A stretch of DNA of 14,790 nt, taken from contig JABABO010000292.1 of NCBI GenBank assembly GCA_014238195.1, positions 1 through 14,790 of the forward strand. The letters are read 5' to 3'. Source of the DNA: Kordiimonadaceae bacterium. GTDB lineage: Bacteria; Pseudomonadota; Alphaproteobacteria; Sphingomonadales; Kordiimonadaceae. The notes under the pieces were generated by a model. The model made no database searches. It worked only from the letters and a program-made list of their open reading frames with translations, and was not told where the DNA came from. This document shows positions 7,887 to 14,143 of the stretch, one piece after another; position 1 is the first letter of the stretch; every line of letters begins with the position of its first letter. Both the position numbers and the translations under genes were made by a program.

Positions 7887-8054
7887 AGCGAGACCAATGA
7901 ATAATGATTTCATTATTTATTGATAAGTCGAACCGACATAAAAGCGAGACCAATGAATAATGAGTTCATTATTTATTGATACGTCGAACCGTAATAAAAG
8001 CGAGACCAATGAATAATGATTGCATTATTTATTGATAAGTCGAACCAACTTAAT
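7887..8054. repeat. Three tandem 56-bp direct repeats, each containing a hairpin
   Basis: Copies lie at 7887-7942, 7943-7998 and 7999-8054, each beginning AGCGAGACC and spaced exactly 56 bases. By my count copies 1 and 2, and copies 1 and 3, each match at 52 of 56 positions. The first 48 bases, ending GTCGAACC, are almost invariant; most differences fall in the last 8 bases and in the hairpin loop. The core folds as CAATGAATAATG / CATTATTTATTG, 12 pairs including one G-T wobble, with a four-base loop that differs in each copy (ATTT, AGTT, ATTG). An outer CGA/TCG pairing is possible beyond an internal loop. There is no T-tract, so these are not standard terminators. They fill most of the space between DUF1491 and the def promoter region. 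Confidence 0.92.
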
Positions 8055-8066
8055 CGACCGTAATGC

Positions 8067-8095
8067 TTGACCTTTCTAGCTTTCCACCATACTTA
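8067..8095 (+). promoter_or_regulatory. candidate promoter for def–fmt–truA
   Basis: TTGACC at 8067-8072 matches a -35 box well. With 17 bases of spacing the -10 would be TACTTA; with 15 it would be CATACT. Both are weak, which is common in alphaproteobacteria. It lies directly after the last 56-bp repeat and about 30 bases before the def start codon. Confidence 0.35.
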
Positions 8096-8126
8096 AAAGC
8101 CTAGATTGACGATAAGGACTTATCCG

Positions 8127-8645
8127 ATGGCGAAGCTTGACATCATTAATGTACCAGACCCCCTATTAAAGACAGTTTCTAAGGCCGTGGGCCAAGTGGA
8201 TGATCAAGTGCGCCAGCTAATGGATACTATGCTTGAAACAATGTACGGGGCACCAGGGATTGGCCTTGCGGCTATTCAAGTCGCAGTTCCAAAGCGGGTG
8301 ATCGTGTTGGACATTGCAGGTGACATGGATAATCCGCAACCGCTTTTTATGGTTAACCCCAAAGTGGTATGGGAATCAGAAGAATTTAATGTGTATAATG
8401 AGGGCTGCTTGTCGGTGCCAGAGCATTACGCCGAAATTGAACGCCCCGCAGAAGTGACCGTGCAATATTTAGATTATGACGGCAAACAGCAAGAACAAAC
8501 AGTGGGTGGATTGTTATCAACATGTGTCCAGCATGAAATTGATCACTTGAACGGTGTGGTGTTTATTGATTATTTATCAAAATTAAAGCGCAATATGATC
8601 ATTAAAAAAGTTCACAAAGCCACACCTGATACCACAGTTCTTTAG
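8127..8645 (+). CDS. def: Peptide deformylase
   Basis: Removes the N-formyl group from the initiator methionine of nascent proteins at the ribosome exit, using a ferrous-type metal. All three family motifs are present in the 172-residue product: GIGLAAIQ (44-51), EGCLS with metal ligand C94, and QHEIDH with H136, H140 and catalytic E137. Length fits the family. ATG at 8127 is preferred because AAGGA at 8114-8118 precedes it by 8 bases. An in-frame TTG at 8106 would add seven residues and lies upstream of that ribosome site. It heads the def–fmt–truA operon, placing the deformylase with the formyltransferase that makes its substrate. Confidence 0.97.
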   Translation: MAKLDIINVPDPLLKTVSKAVGQVDDQVRQLMDTMLETMYGAPGIGLAAIQVAVPKRVIVLDIAGDMDNPQPLFMVNPKVVWESEEFNVYNEGCLSVPEHYAEIERPAEVTVQYLDYDGKQQEQTVGGLLSTCVQHEIDHLNGVVFIDYLSKLKRNMIIKKVHKATPDTTVL

Positions 8646-8685
8646 GGTATAACATGCGCACGCACAACCAGCTAAGGGTTTAATT

Positions 8686-9612
8686 ATGCGGATTGCTTTT
8701 ATGGGAACGCCCGATTTTGCTGTACCAACACTGAAAGCTGTCATTGAAGCTGGCCATAATGTTGTTGCGGTTTACAGTCAACCCCCAGCACGTTCAGGGC
8801 GTGGCAAAAAACTGCGGTTGGCGCCTGTTCATCAGATTGCTGAAGCAGCAGGTATTGCAGTCTTTACCCCAAAAAGCATGCGGGATGAAAAAGCGGTTGC
8901 TGATTGGCAATCACTTGATCTGGATATTGCTGTTGTCGTTGCTTACGGTCAAATTTTACCACAAAGCATTTTAGAAGCCCCAAAATATGGGTGTGTGAAT
9001 GTGCACGCTAGTTTACTGCCCCGTTGGCGCGGCGCAGCACCGATCCACCGTGCACTGATGGCAGGGGATAGTAAAACAGGTGTGTGCATCATGAAAATGG
9101 AGGCGGGCCTTGATACGGGTCCAGTTCTGGACTGCACTGCAGTGCCTATCACAAAGACAGACACAACATTAAGCCTTCATAACCAATTGGCTCAGCTTGG
9201 TGGTACTATGATAGGGCCAGTGATAACAGGATTGGTTAAAGGCGTGATCAGGCCAAAGTCCCAGTCACATGAAGGCGTGACATATGCCCATAAAGTTGAA
9301 AAATCAGAGGCCAGAATTAATTGGAATACCCCAAGCGTAACAATTGATTTTCAGGTGCGCGGTTTAAACCCATTCCCAGGGGCTTGGACAATGCTGGGCA
9401 AAGAGCGCCTTAAAATTCTATCTGGTGAAAGTGTAGACGATCCATCCAGCACTGATCTGATTGCTGGGACTTTACTGGATGATCAGTTGCTCGTTCGTAC
9501 TGCAACGGGGGCTTACCGCATTACCTATTGCCAACGTGCTGGGTCAAAAGCGATGCCCACACAAGACGTGCTGCGCGGCCTTGGAGCCCCAAAAGGTATG
9601 GTGTTAGCCTAA
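8686..9612 (+). CDS. fmt: Methionyl-tRNA formyltransferase
   Basis: Transfers a formyl group from 10-formyltetrahydrofolate to Met-tRNA of the initiator type. The 308-residue product has the N-terminal formyltransferase fold (about 1-180) with the catalytic trio N105, H107 (in NVHASLLPRWRGAAPI) and D143, then a C-terminal OB-like tRNA-binding domain (about 205-300, including VRGLNPFPGAW). Length matches the family. The start ATG is preceded by TAAGGG at 7 bases. It begins 40 bases after def and ends three bases before truA, so the three genes very likely form one transcript. Confidence 0.97.
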   Translation: MRIAFMGTPDFAVPTLKAVIEAGHNVVAVYSQPPARSGRGKKLRLAPVHQIAEAAGIAVFTPKSMRDEKAVADWQSLDLDIAVVVAYGQILPQSILEAPKYGCVNVHASLLPRWRGAAPIHRALMAGDSKTGVCIMKMEAGLDTGPVLDCTAVPITKTDTTLSLHNQLAQLGGTMIGPVITGLVKGVIRPKSQSHEGVTYAHKVEKSEARINWNTPSVTIDFQVRGLNPFPGAWTMLGKERLKILSGESVDDPSSTDLIAGTLLDDQLLVRTATGAYRITYCQRAGSKAMPTQDVLRGLGAPKGMVLA

Positions 9613-9615
9613 ATT

Positions 9616-10377
9616 ATGACAGATCATAAAAAACAGCGCTATAAGCTTACGGTGGAATATGATGGTCGTCCCTTTTGTGGGTGGCAACGCCAAGCCGATG
9701 TGCCAACCGTGCAAGAAACCATTGAGAACGCAATCAAAGCTTTTTGCCCTAATGATGATATTCTTGTACAGGGATCAGGACGCACTGATGCTGGGGTTCA
9801 CGCGGTTGGTCAAGTGGCCCATGTGGATATTAGCCGCCCTATGACTGCAGATAAATTGCAAGGGGCAATTAATTTTCATTTGCGACCTCATGCTGTATCA
9901 ATTGTCAAAGCAGAAGCTGTTAGCCCGAACTTTAATGCCCGTTTTTGCGCCGAGCAACGCCACTACACGTACCGGATCATTAATCGCCGAGCGCCACTCA
10001 CGTTTGAACGCGGTCTTGCTTGGCATGTTCGCCATCCTCTTGATGTAAGGGCCATGCATGATGCGGCACAGGTTTTTGTTGGCACTCATGATTTTACAAC
10101 CTTCCGCGCTGTTGCGTGTCAAAGCAAAAGCCCGATAAAAACCATTGATGAACTCAGTGTCGAGCGCATTGGCGATGCTGTTTTATTTCATGCCCATGCT
10201 TTGTCATTTTTGCATAATCAAATTCGGTCATTTATCGGAACATTAAAATTGGTGGGGGATGGCGCTTGGGGAAAAACAGATGTCGTCAAAGCCCTTAAAG
10301 CCTGTCGCCGTGATGCATTAGGCTTAAATGCGCCGCCAGATGGTTTGTATTTTATGCGTGTTGATTACCCAGAATAA
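9616..10377 (+). CDS. truA: tRNA pseudouridine(38-40) synthase TruA
   Basis: Isomerises uridines 38-40 in the anticodon stem-loop of many tRNAs to pseudouridine. The 253-residue product opens with KLTVEYDGRPFCGWQRQ, typical of TruA, and has the catalytic aspartate D58 inside GSGRTDAGVHA. Later FTTFRA and HNQIRSFIGTL segments also fit the family. The start is three bases after the fmt stop, with only a weak ribosome site, suggesting translational coupling to fmt. It is the last gene of the def operon. Confidence 0.97.
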   Translation: MTDHKKQRYKLTVEYDGRPFCGWQRQADVPTVQETIENAIKAFCPNDDILVQGSGRTDAGVHAVGQVAHVDISRPMTADKLQGAINFHLRPHAVSIVKAEAVSPNFNARFCAEQRHYTYRIINRRAPLTFERGLAWHVRHPLDVRAMHDAAQVFVGTHDFTTFRAVACQSKSPIKTIDELSVERIGDAVLFHAHALSFLHNQIRSFIGTLKLVGDGAWGKTDVVKALKACRRDALGLNAPPDGLYFMRVDYPE

Positions 10378-10408
10378 TTAGTCAGCCCTAAAGAAGTCCC
10401 ATTTTGGG

Positions 10409-10452
10409 TTGGTTATTGTTGGTATTCAGTATTAAGCTCAGTATATAACCAA
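10409..10452. repeat. 8-bp perfect inverted repeat downstream of truA
   Basis: TTGGTTAT at 10409-10416 and ATAACCAA at 10445-10452 are exact inverted copies 28 bases apart, between the convergent ends of truA and the TonB-like gene. No T-tract follows, so it is a weak terminator candidate. The rest of 10378-10516 shows nothing recognisable. Confidence 0.3.
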
Positions 10453-10516
10453 TTGCGGTGGATATTGATCACCTCATTTGGCTATAAGTATGAAGGGTAA
10501 CCGTTTGCAGTCCACA

Positions 10517-10882
10517 TTAATCAAGAGACCACGTGAGCGGGATCACGATTGACATGTCTTTGCCAGATGGCAGGGCTGGCAAAGGATTAAGCCGATCTAT
10601 CAGTTTTGGGATTTCACGGTCTAAAACAGTTTCCCCTGTGTCGCTGACAATTTCATGGGACGTAATGGTACCATCGGCAGTGATATTTAGGCGTACTCGC
10701 GCATTGCCTTCGATTTCACGTGACACAGCAGACCGTGGATATCGTTGATTTTTAGCGATCATAGTCATGACGGCTTTACGCCATGTATCCATCGTTTCAT
10801 TCGCCGATACAGCTGGACTTATAAAAAGGGTGCAATAGGTAAATGCTATGAAAATAAATTTTGTAAGTTGCCGATTAAGCAT
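10517..10882 (-). CDS. Small exported protein consisting of a TonB C-terminal domain
   Basis: A 121-residue product. Residues 1-27 form a classical export signal: basic start (NRQLTK), a hydrophobic core and a likely cleavage site at AVSA-NE. The rest is a TonB-C-like domain: RYPRSAVSREIEGNARVRLNITADGTI is the typical entry (YP, an EG turn, V-x-hydrophobic strand), followed by a paired strand and PLPALPSG. Full TonB proteins carry a membrane anchor and a long proline-rich linker; both are absent. No exbB or exbD is near. If the signal is cleaved the protein would be free in the periplasm; if not, it would be tethered directly to the membrane. GGAG lies six bases before the ATG. Its partner is unknown and a role in powering receptors is doubtful without a linker. 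Confidence 0.8.
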   Translation of the reverse strand: MLNRQLTKFIFIAFTYCTLFISPAVSANETMDTWRKAVMTMIAKNQRYPRSAVSREIEGNARVRLNITADGTITSHEIVSDTGETVLDREIPKLIDRLNPLPALPSGKDMSIVIPLTWSLD

Positions 10883-11050
10883 GTTGCACTCCAGCAGGTT
10901 TAGTCTGCATAATACTTTTATTACTAAGGTCAGGGGTCGTGACTATCTTTAGGAATTTATACGATTACTTCCTTAATATTAGGTTACTTGTCTTAGCCAG
11001 TTTAAGATAATTATGTCGACGCAGACAGCGAAAAACTGTAGACAAAAAAC

Positions 11051-12184
11051 ATGAATAATAAAGATATACTGGAAATATTTGTTACGACAGCGCCTGGTCT
11101 TGAAACCTTGTTATCTCAGGAAATGCGGGCTTTGGAAATGCACCCAGTTAGCACCACAACAGGGGGCGTGACGTTCAAAGGTGATTGGCCTGCTGTTTGG
11201 CGGGCCAATCTTTTATTGCGCGGTGCTAGTCGTGTGCTTGTGCGCCTAAGCAGTTTTAGTGTGGTTCATCTTGCAAAATTAGATAAACTTGCACGGCGTT
11301 TGCCTTGGCGAGATATACTTAGGCTCGATGTGCCAGTGCGGGTCGATGTGACCACCAAGAAATCACGCATCTATCACCATAAAGCGGCGGCTGAACGCAT
11401 TGAAACCGCAATCCGGCAAGAAGTAGGTGTTACAGTGAGCCAAGACGCAGATGTTTGTCTTAAGGTTCGAATTTATGACGATCTGTGCACGATCAGCGTT
11501 GATACATCTGGGGAAGCGCTTCACAAGCGTGGCTACAAAGAAGCGGTAAATAAAGCCCCAATGCGGGAAAATATGGCCGCGCTTTTACTTCGGGCCTGTG
11601 ATTATAACGGGCAGAAAAGTGTCGTTGACCCCCTGTGCGGGTCTGGCACCTTTATTATTGAAGCCGCTGAAATCGCCAAAGGTTTAATGCCCGGTCGTGC
11701 GAGGTCGTTTGCCTTTGAAAAGCTTGCAACATTTGATATCACAAACTTTGCAAGACTGCGTGAAAGCAATATCATGCCGTCCAGCAAGTCAGAAATTAAT
11801 TTTCTAAAAATCAATTTTTATGGCTACGACCGCGATGCTGGCGCTATCAAGATGAGCCAAGCCAATTCTAAGCGTGCACATGTTGATACTGTATGCTGTT
11901 TTAATCAGCAAACAATTGGCGAATGTCAAGCGCCCTCTGGCCCTGAAGGCCTTGTAATCACAAACCCACCTTATGGTAAGCGCATTGGTGATACAAAAAG
12001 GCTGGCCCAACTTTATCACAGCATGGGTAAACAGTTTCTTGCTGAATTCAAAGGCTGGCGGATTGGAATAATTACCAACTCAGACCGTTTAGCCAAAGCA
12101 ACAAACCTACCATTTTCAAAACATCCCTTATCATTTGATCATGGTGGCATGACCGTTAAATTATATCAGACCAAGCCACTTTAG
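11051..12184 (+). CDS. THUMP-domain class I rRNA (guanine-N2) methyltransferase, RlmL N-terminal half
   Basis: A SAM-dependent RNA methyltransferase of 377 residues. The first 155 residues contain a ferredoxin-like part and a THUMP RNA-binding domain (FVTTAPGLE at 10-18, TKKSRIYHH near 102-110). The catalytic half shows motif I DPLCGSGT (193-200) and motif IV NPPYGKR (305-311), the NPPY form used to methylate a guanine exocyclic amine. GYD near 258-260 probably begins the SAM-ribose binding acidic region. The size equals the RlmL (m2G2445 of 23S rRNA) half of the fused E. coli RlmKL, without the RlmK half. The exact target base cannot be proven from sequence. The start ATG has no clear ribosome site. 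It is divergent from the TonB-like gene and convergent with the TraB/GumN gene. Confidence 0.88.
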   Translation: MNNKDILEIFVTTAPGLETLLSQEMRALEMHPVSTTTGGVTFKGDWPAVWRANLLLRGASRVLVRLSSFSVVHLAKLDKLARRLPWRDILRLDVPVRVDVTTKKSRIYHHKAAAERIETAIRQEVGVTVSQDADVCLKVRIYDDLCTISVDTSGEALHKRGYKEAVNKAPMRENMAALLLRACDYNGQKSVVDPLCGSGTFIIEAAEIAKGLMPGRARSFAFEKLATFDITNFARLRESNIMPSSKSEINFLKINFYGYDRDAGAIKMSQANSKRAHVDTVCCFNQQTIGECQAPSGPEGLVITNPPYGKRIGDTKRLAQLYHSMGKQFLAEFKGWRIGIITNSDRLAKATNLPFSKHPLSFDHGGMTVKLYQTKPL

Positions 12185-12219
12185 AAGAAAGTACGCTTTT
12201 ATTATTCGCTGTTTAACCT

Positions 12220-13167
12220 TTAATCCCGTATCCGTGTAACAGTTATGCCTCGCTCATTTAGATATTCGTGCAATGACTTTTTGCCAATTAAGTGCGCCGC
12301 CCCCACAGCGACAAAAAACGAACCAGGTTTATCTAACATCTGTTCAATGACGTCTGCCCAGCGTTGATTGCGTTGATAAAGCAGTGGTTCAGCCAGCGAT
12401 GGCATATGGGCAAGCCCTTTATTGATAAGTGCGTTTAAGCCCACTGTGTCCCCTGCAAGCCAAGCGCTTTCCATTTGGTGAAAATCTGAAGTCGCGGTTG
12501 AAAGGTCCTGTAGGGTTATGGTTAGGAATTGCTTTTGCTGTTCTGGGCTAAAGTTAGAGAATATTCCAGACTGAAAGCGTGCACTTTCAAGTCCTAACAG
12601 CGTAATATTATTGTTACGCGCAAAGTCCATTATCACCGCATCAGCCCCGACAGCAGGATTATACCCCGCCTGAATAAGCGTCAGTACATTTAAGCTGAGC
12701 GCTGCAAACCAAGGCTGTGCAGTATCAAATGTTCCAAGCGGCAAGCCTATTATTTTACTTTGGCGGCGCACATCACCGTAAAGGCCGTTACCAATAATTT
12801 GTCTGAGATGCACCCCACTTGGTAATTTACCAGCTGAAGCCATTAAAGGCCCAGCGGCTGCTTGCTGTTTAGAATCAAGTTCCAAAATAATCGCATCGGC
12901 GGCTGATAATCGGCGGATAAGCAAGGGCGTTTGCCAGTCAGTCTTAGGCTTTAATATATGAATCGTACCAAAAAGCGTGATTTTTGTATCTGCATCTGAA
13001 AGTTCCCAAACCGCAGGGGCTGCCCAGATCGGCCTTGGCAATAAAATGATCACTGAAAACAGCAAACATAATCCAATAAAAAATATCATAACTCTTTGTA
13101 ATATATGATACATTTTCAAATACTGCCTTATTAAACACTTCTTAGGGCTTACAGTATGCCTTTTCAT
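12220..13167 (-). CDS. TraB/GumN family exported protein
   Basis: A 315-residue product with a hydrophobic N-terminal segment (about 27-43) and a likely signal-peptidase site at IWAA-PA near 47-51, so it is probably periplasmic or membrane-attached. The mature part carries the TraB/GumN (Tiki-related) signature: LFGTIHILKP (GTIH at 67-70), LELD (95-98) and a C-terminal VGAAHLIGKKSL (GAAH at 289-292). Related eukaryotic Tiki proteins are metal-dependent proteases with these conserved Glu and His positions; the bacterial role is mostly unknown. The first ATG gives an 18-residue basic extension before the signal. ATG at 13113 (residue 19) would give a more standard signal peptide and may be the true start. 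The gene converges with the rRNA methyltransferase (35 bases) and is divergent from rpmI. Confidence 0.85.
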   Translation of the reverse strand: MKRHTVSPKKCLIRQYLKMYHILQRVMIFFIGLCLLFSVIILLPRPIWAAPAVWELSDADTKITLFGTIHILKPKTDWQTPLLIRRLSAADAIILELDSKQQAAAGPLMASAGKLPSGVHLRQIIGNGLYGDVRRQSKIIGLPLGTFDTAQPWFAALSLNVLTLIQAGYNPAVGADAVIMDFARNNNITLLGLESARFQSGIFSNFSPEQQKQFLTITLQDLSTATSDFHQMESAWLAGDTVGLNALINKGLAHMPSLAEPLLYQRNQRWADVIEQMLDKPGSFFVAVGAAHLIGKKSLHEYLNERGITVTRIRD

Positions 13168-13260
13168 ATATGAATGCGAGATGAATCCGCTTGCATCCTA
13201 TGTTTGGCCCATGTATAAGGCGCGGCTGTGAGCGAATTATAGGATCACAATAATAAAGAA

Positions 13261-13290
13261 TTGTCTGGCTATATGGGATGCCACGATAAT
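13261..13290 (+). promoter_or_regulatory. candidate promoter for rpmI–rplT
   Basis: TTGTCT and GATAAT are separated by 18 bases, giving a leader of about 30 bases before rpmI. It is the best sigma-70-like match in the 160-base gap between the TraB/GumN gene and rpmI. A prediction only. Confidence 0.4.
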
Positions 13291-13327
13291 TTATAAAGCA
13301 AAGTTCATAAAGTGAGAAGGACTGCAA

Positions 13328-13525
13328 ATGCCCAAAATGAAAACAAAGTCGAGCGTTAAAAAACGCTTCAAACTGACCGCAAGCGGAAAAGTGAAAGCTA
13401 CTCAGGCTGGCAAACAGCATGGGATGATCAAGCGCACTAACAAGCAAATTCGCGATCTGCGTGGCACCACTATCTTGTGTGATGCCGATGCTAACATCGT
13501 TAAGAAGTTTATGCCGTACAACTAA
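13328..13525 (+). CDS. rpmI: 50S ribosomal protein L35
   Basis: A 65-residue, highly basic protein that is part of the large ribosomal subunit. The start MPKMKTKSSVKKRFKLTASGKVK and the HGMIKRTNKQIRDLRG segment are diagnostic of L35. Length is exactly typical. AGAAGGA lies six bases before the ATG, a strong ribosome site. It is followed by rplT in the conserved order; infC is not upstream, the usual alphaproteobacterial arrangement. Confidence 0.98.
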   Translation: MPKMKTKSSVKKRFKLTASGKVKATQAGKQHGMIKRTNKQIRDLRGTTILCDADANIVKKFMPYN

Positions 13526-13526
13526 A

Positions 13527-13584
13527 ATGCCCCCAAATAATGCCCCAAGTAAGGCAAAGGGCATGTCAGTTTACTGGTCAGTAA
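13527..13584 (+). promoter_or_regulatory. Structured rpmI–rplT spacer with alternative hairpins before the rplT ribosome site
   Basis: GGGCAT at 13559-13564 can pair with either of two identical ATGCCC copies (13527-13532 or 13540-13545), giving two exclusive stems of six pairs. Immediately after, TTACTGGTCAGTAA (13571-13584) forms a small hairpin whose last base abuts GGAG, the ribosome site of rplT. L20 represses its own operon in other bacteria by binding mRNA structures, so this spacer is a plausible control site. That role is inferred. Confidence 0.4.
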
Positions 13585-13596
13585 GGAGAAAATAAA

Positions 13597-13956
13597 ATGG
13601 CTCGTGTTAAACGCGGTGTAGTATCGCACGCCAAACATAAAAAAGTCCTCGAACAAGCAAAAGGCTATCGAGGTCGTCGTAAAAACACCATCAAGGTTGC
13701 CCGTCAAGCGGTTGAAAAAGCCGGTCAATATGCATACCGCGACCGCAAAGCAAAAAAGCGTACTTTCCGTGCTCTTTGGATTCAAAGGATCAATGCGGGT
13801 ACGCGCGCATTGGGTTTACCTTATGGACAGTTTATGCACGGCTTGAACCTTGCAGGTGTTGAATTAGACCGCAAAGTTCTATCTGATCTGGCGATCCATG
13901 AACCAGCCGCTTTTGAAGCGCTTGTTGATCAAGCAAAGGCTGCCCTCGCCAGCTAA
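13597..13956 (+). CDS. rplT: 50S ribosomal protein L20
   Basis: A 119-residue basic protein needed early in assembly of the large ribosomal subunit, and a translational repressor of its own operon in several bacteria. The start MARVKRGVVSHAKHKKVLEQAKGYRGRR and the later ALWIQRINAGTRALGL are unmistakable L20 segments; the length is typical. GGAG lies eight bases before the ATG. It begins 71 bases after rpmI and is followed by a short duplication, then an intrinsic terminator, before pheS. Confidence 0.98.
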   Translation: MARVKRGVVSHAKHKKVLEQAKGYRGRRKNTIKVARQAVEKAGQYAYRDRKAKKRTFRALWIQRINAGTRALGLPYGQFMHGLNLAGVELDRKVLSDLAIHEPAAFEALVDQAKAALAS

Positions 13957-13989
13957 ACTATGAACATCGCCTAAACTTTGAACATCCTA
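13954..13989. repeat. 18-bp tandem duplication starting at the rplT stop codon
   Basis: TAAACTATGAACATCGCC (13954-13971) is followed directly by a second copy, TAAACTTTGAACATC and then CTAA (13972-13989). The first 15 bases differ at one position; the last few have drifted. The unit begins with the rplT stop codon. This looks like a small slippage duplication. Confidence 0.6.
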
Positions 13990-14027
13990 AGTTTTGATGT
14001 TTACTGTTTGGTCAGCGAGAATTGTTT

Positions 14028-14066
14028 AAGGGGTCTAAGCCGTTTGCTTGGCCCCTTTATTTGTAT
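14028..14066 (+). terminator. Intrinsic terminator after rplT
   Basis: AAGGGG at 14028-14033 pairs with CCCCTT at 14052-14057, with further inner pairing AAGC/GCTT and a CGTTT loop. A T-rich tail (TTTATTTGTATT) follows. This is the strongest terminator in the window. It separates rpmI–rplT from pheS and could either end the ribosomal transcript or act as an attenuator for pheS. Confidence 0.78.
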
Positions 14067-14143
14067 TAAGCATGGCTTTTTATGCGTGTAGCGTGAAATT
14101 AGTGCTGAATTAAAAACTTATAAGAAGTGATTCGGTTAAGATT

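Noticed and set aside
7887..8054. CRISPR array
   Set aside because: The whole 56-base unit is repeated, including what would be spacers. The variable part is only 8 bases, and there are no cas genes.
7887..8054. Integron attC sites or standard intrinsic terminators
   Set aside because: The units lack the conserved attC core sites (GTTRRRY/RYYYAAC), and no integrase is present. The hairpins are AT-rich and not followed by a T-tract.
7887..8054. tRNA-like T-arm because the reverse complement contains GGTTCGA
   Set aside because: There is no matching stem, acceptor or anticodon arm around it. The similarity is limited to seven bases.
8654..8683. 9-codon frame MRTHNQLRV between def and fmt as a leader peptide
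   Set aside because: It has no ribosome site of its own, its end overlaps the fmt ribosome-site region, and there is no associated terminator or codon bias.
13142..13564. 140-codon minus-strand frame overlapping rpmI
   Set aside because: It lies opposite the unmistakable L35 gene, and its composition fits an antisense shadow with no recognisable domain.
13997..14029. A definite pheL-like Phe leader peptide before pheS
   Set aside because: It has only one Phe codon in ten and no Shine-Dalgarno sequence, so it is kept only as part of a tentative leader finding.
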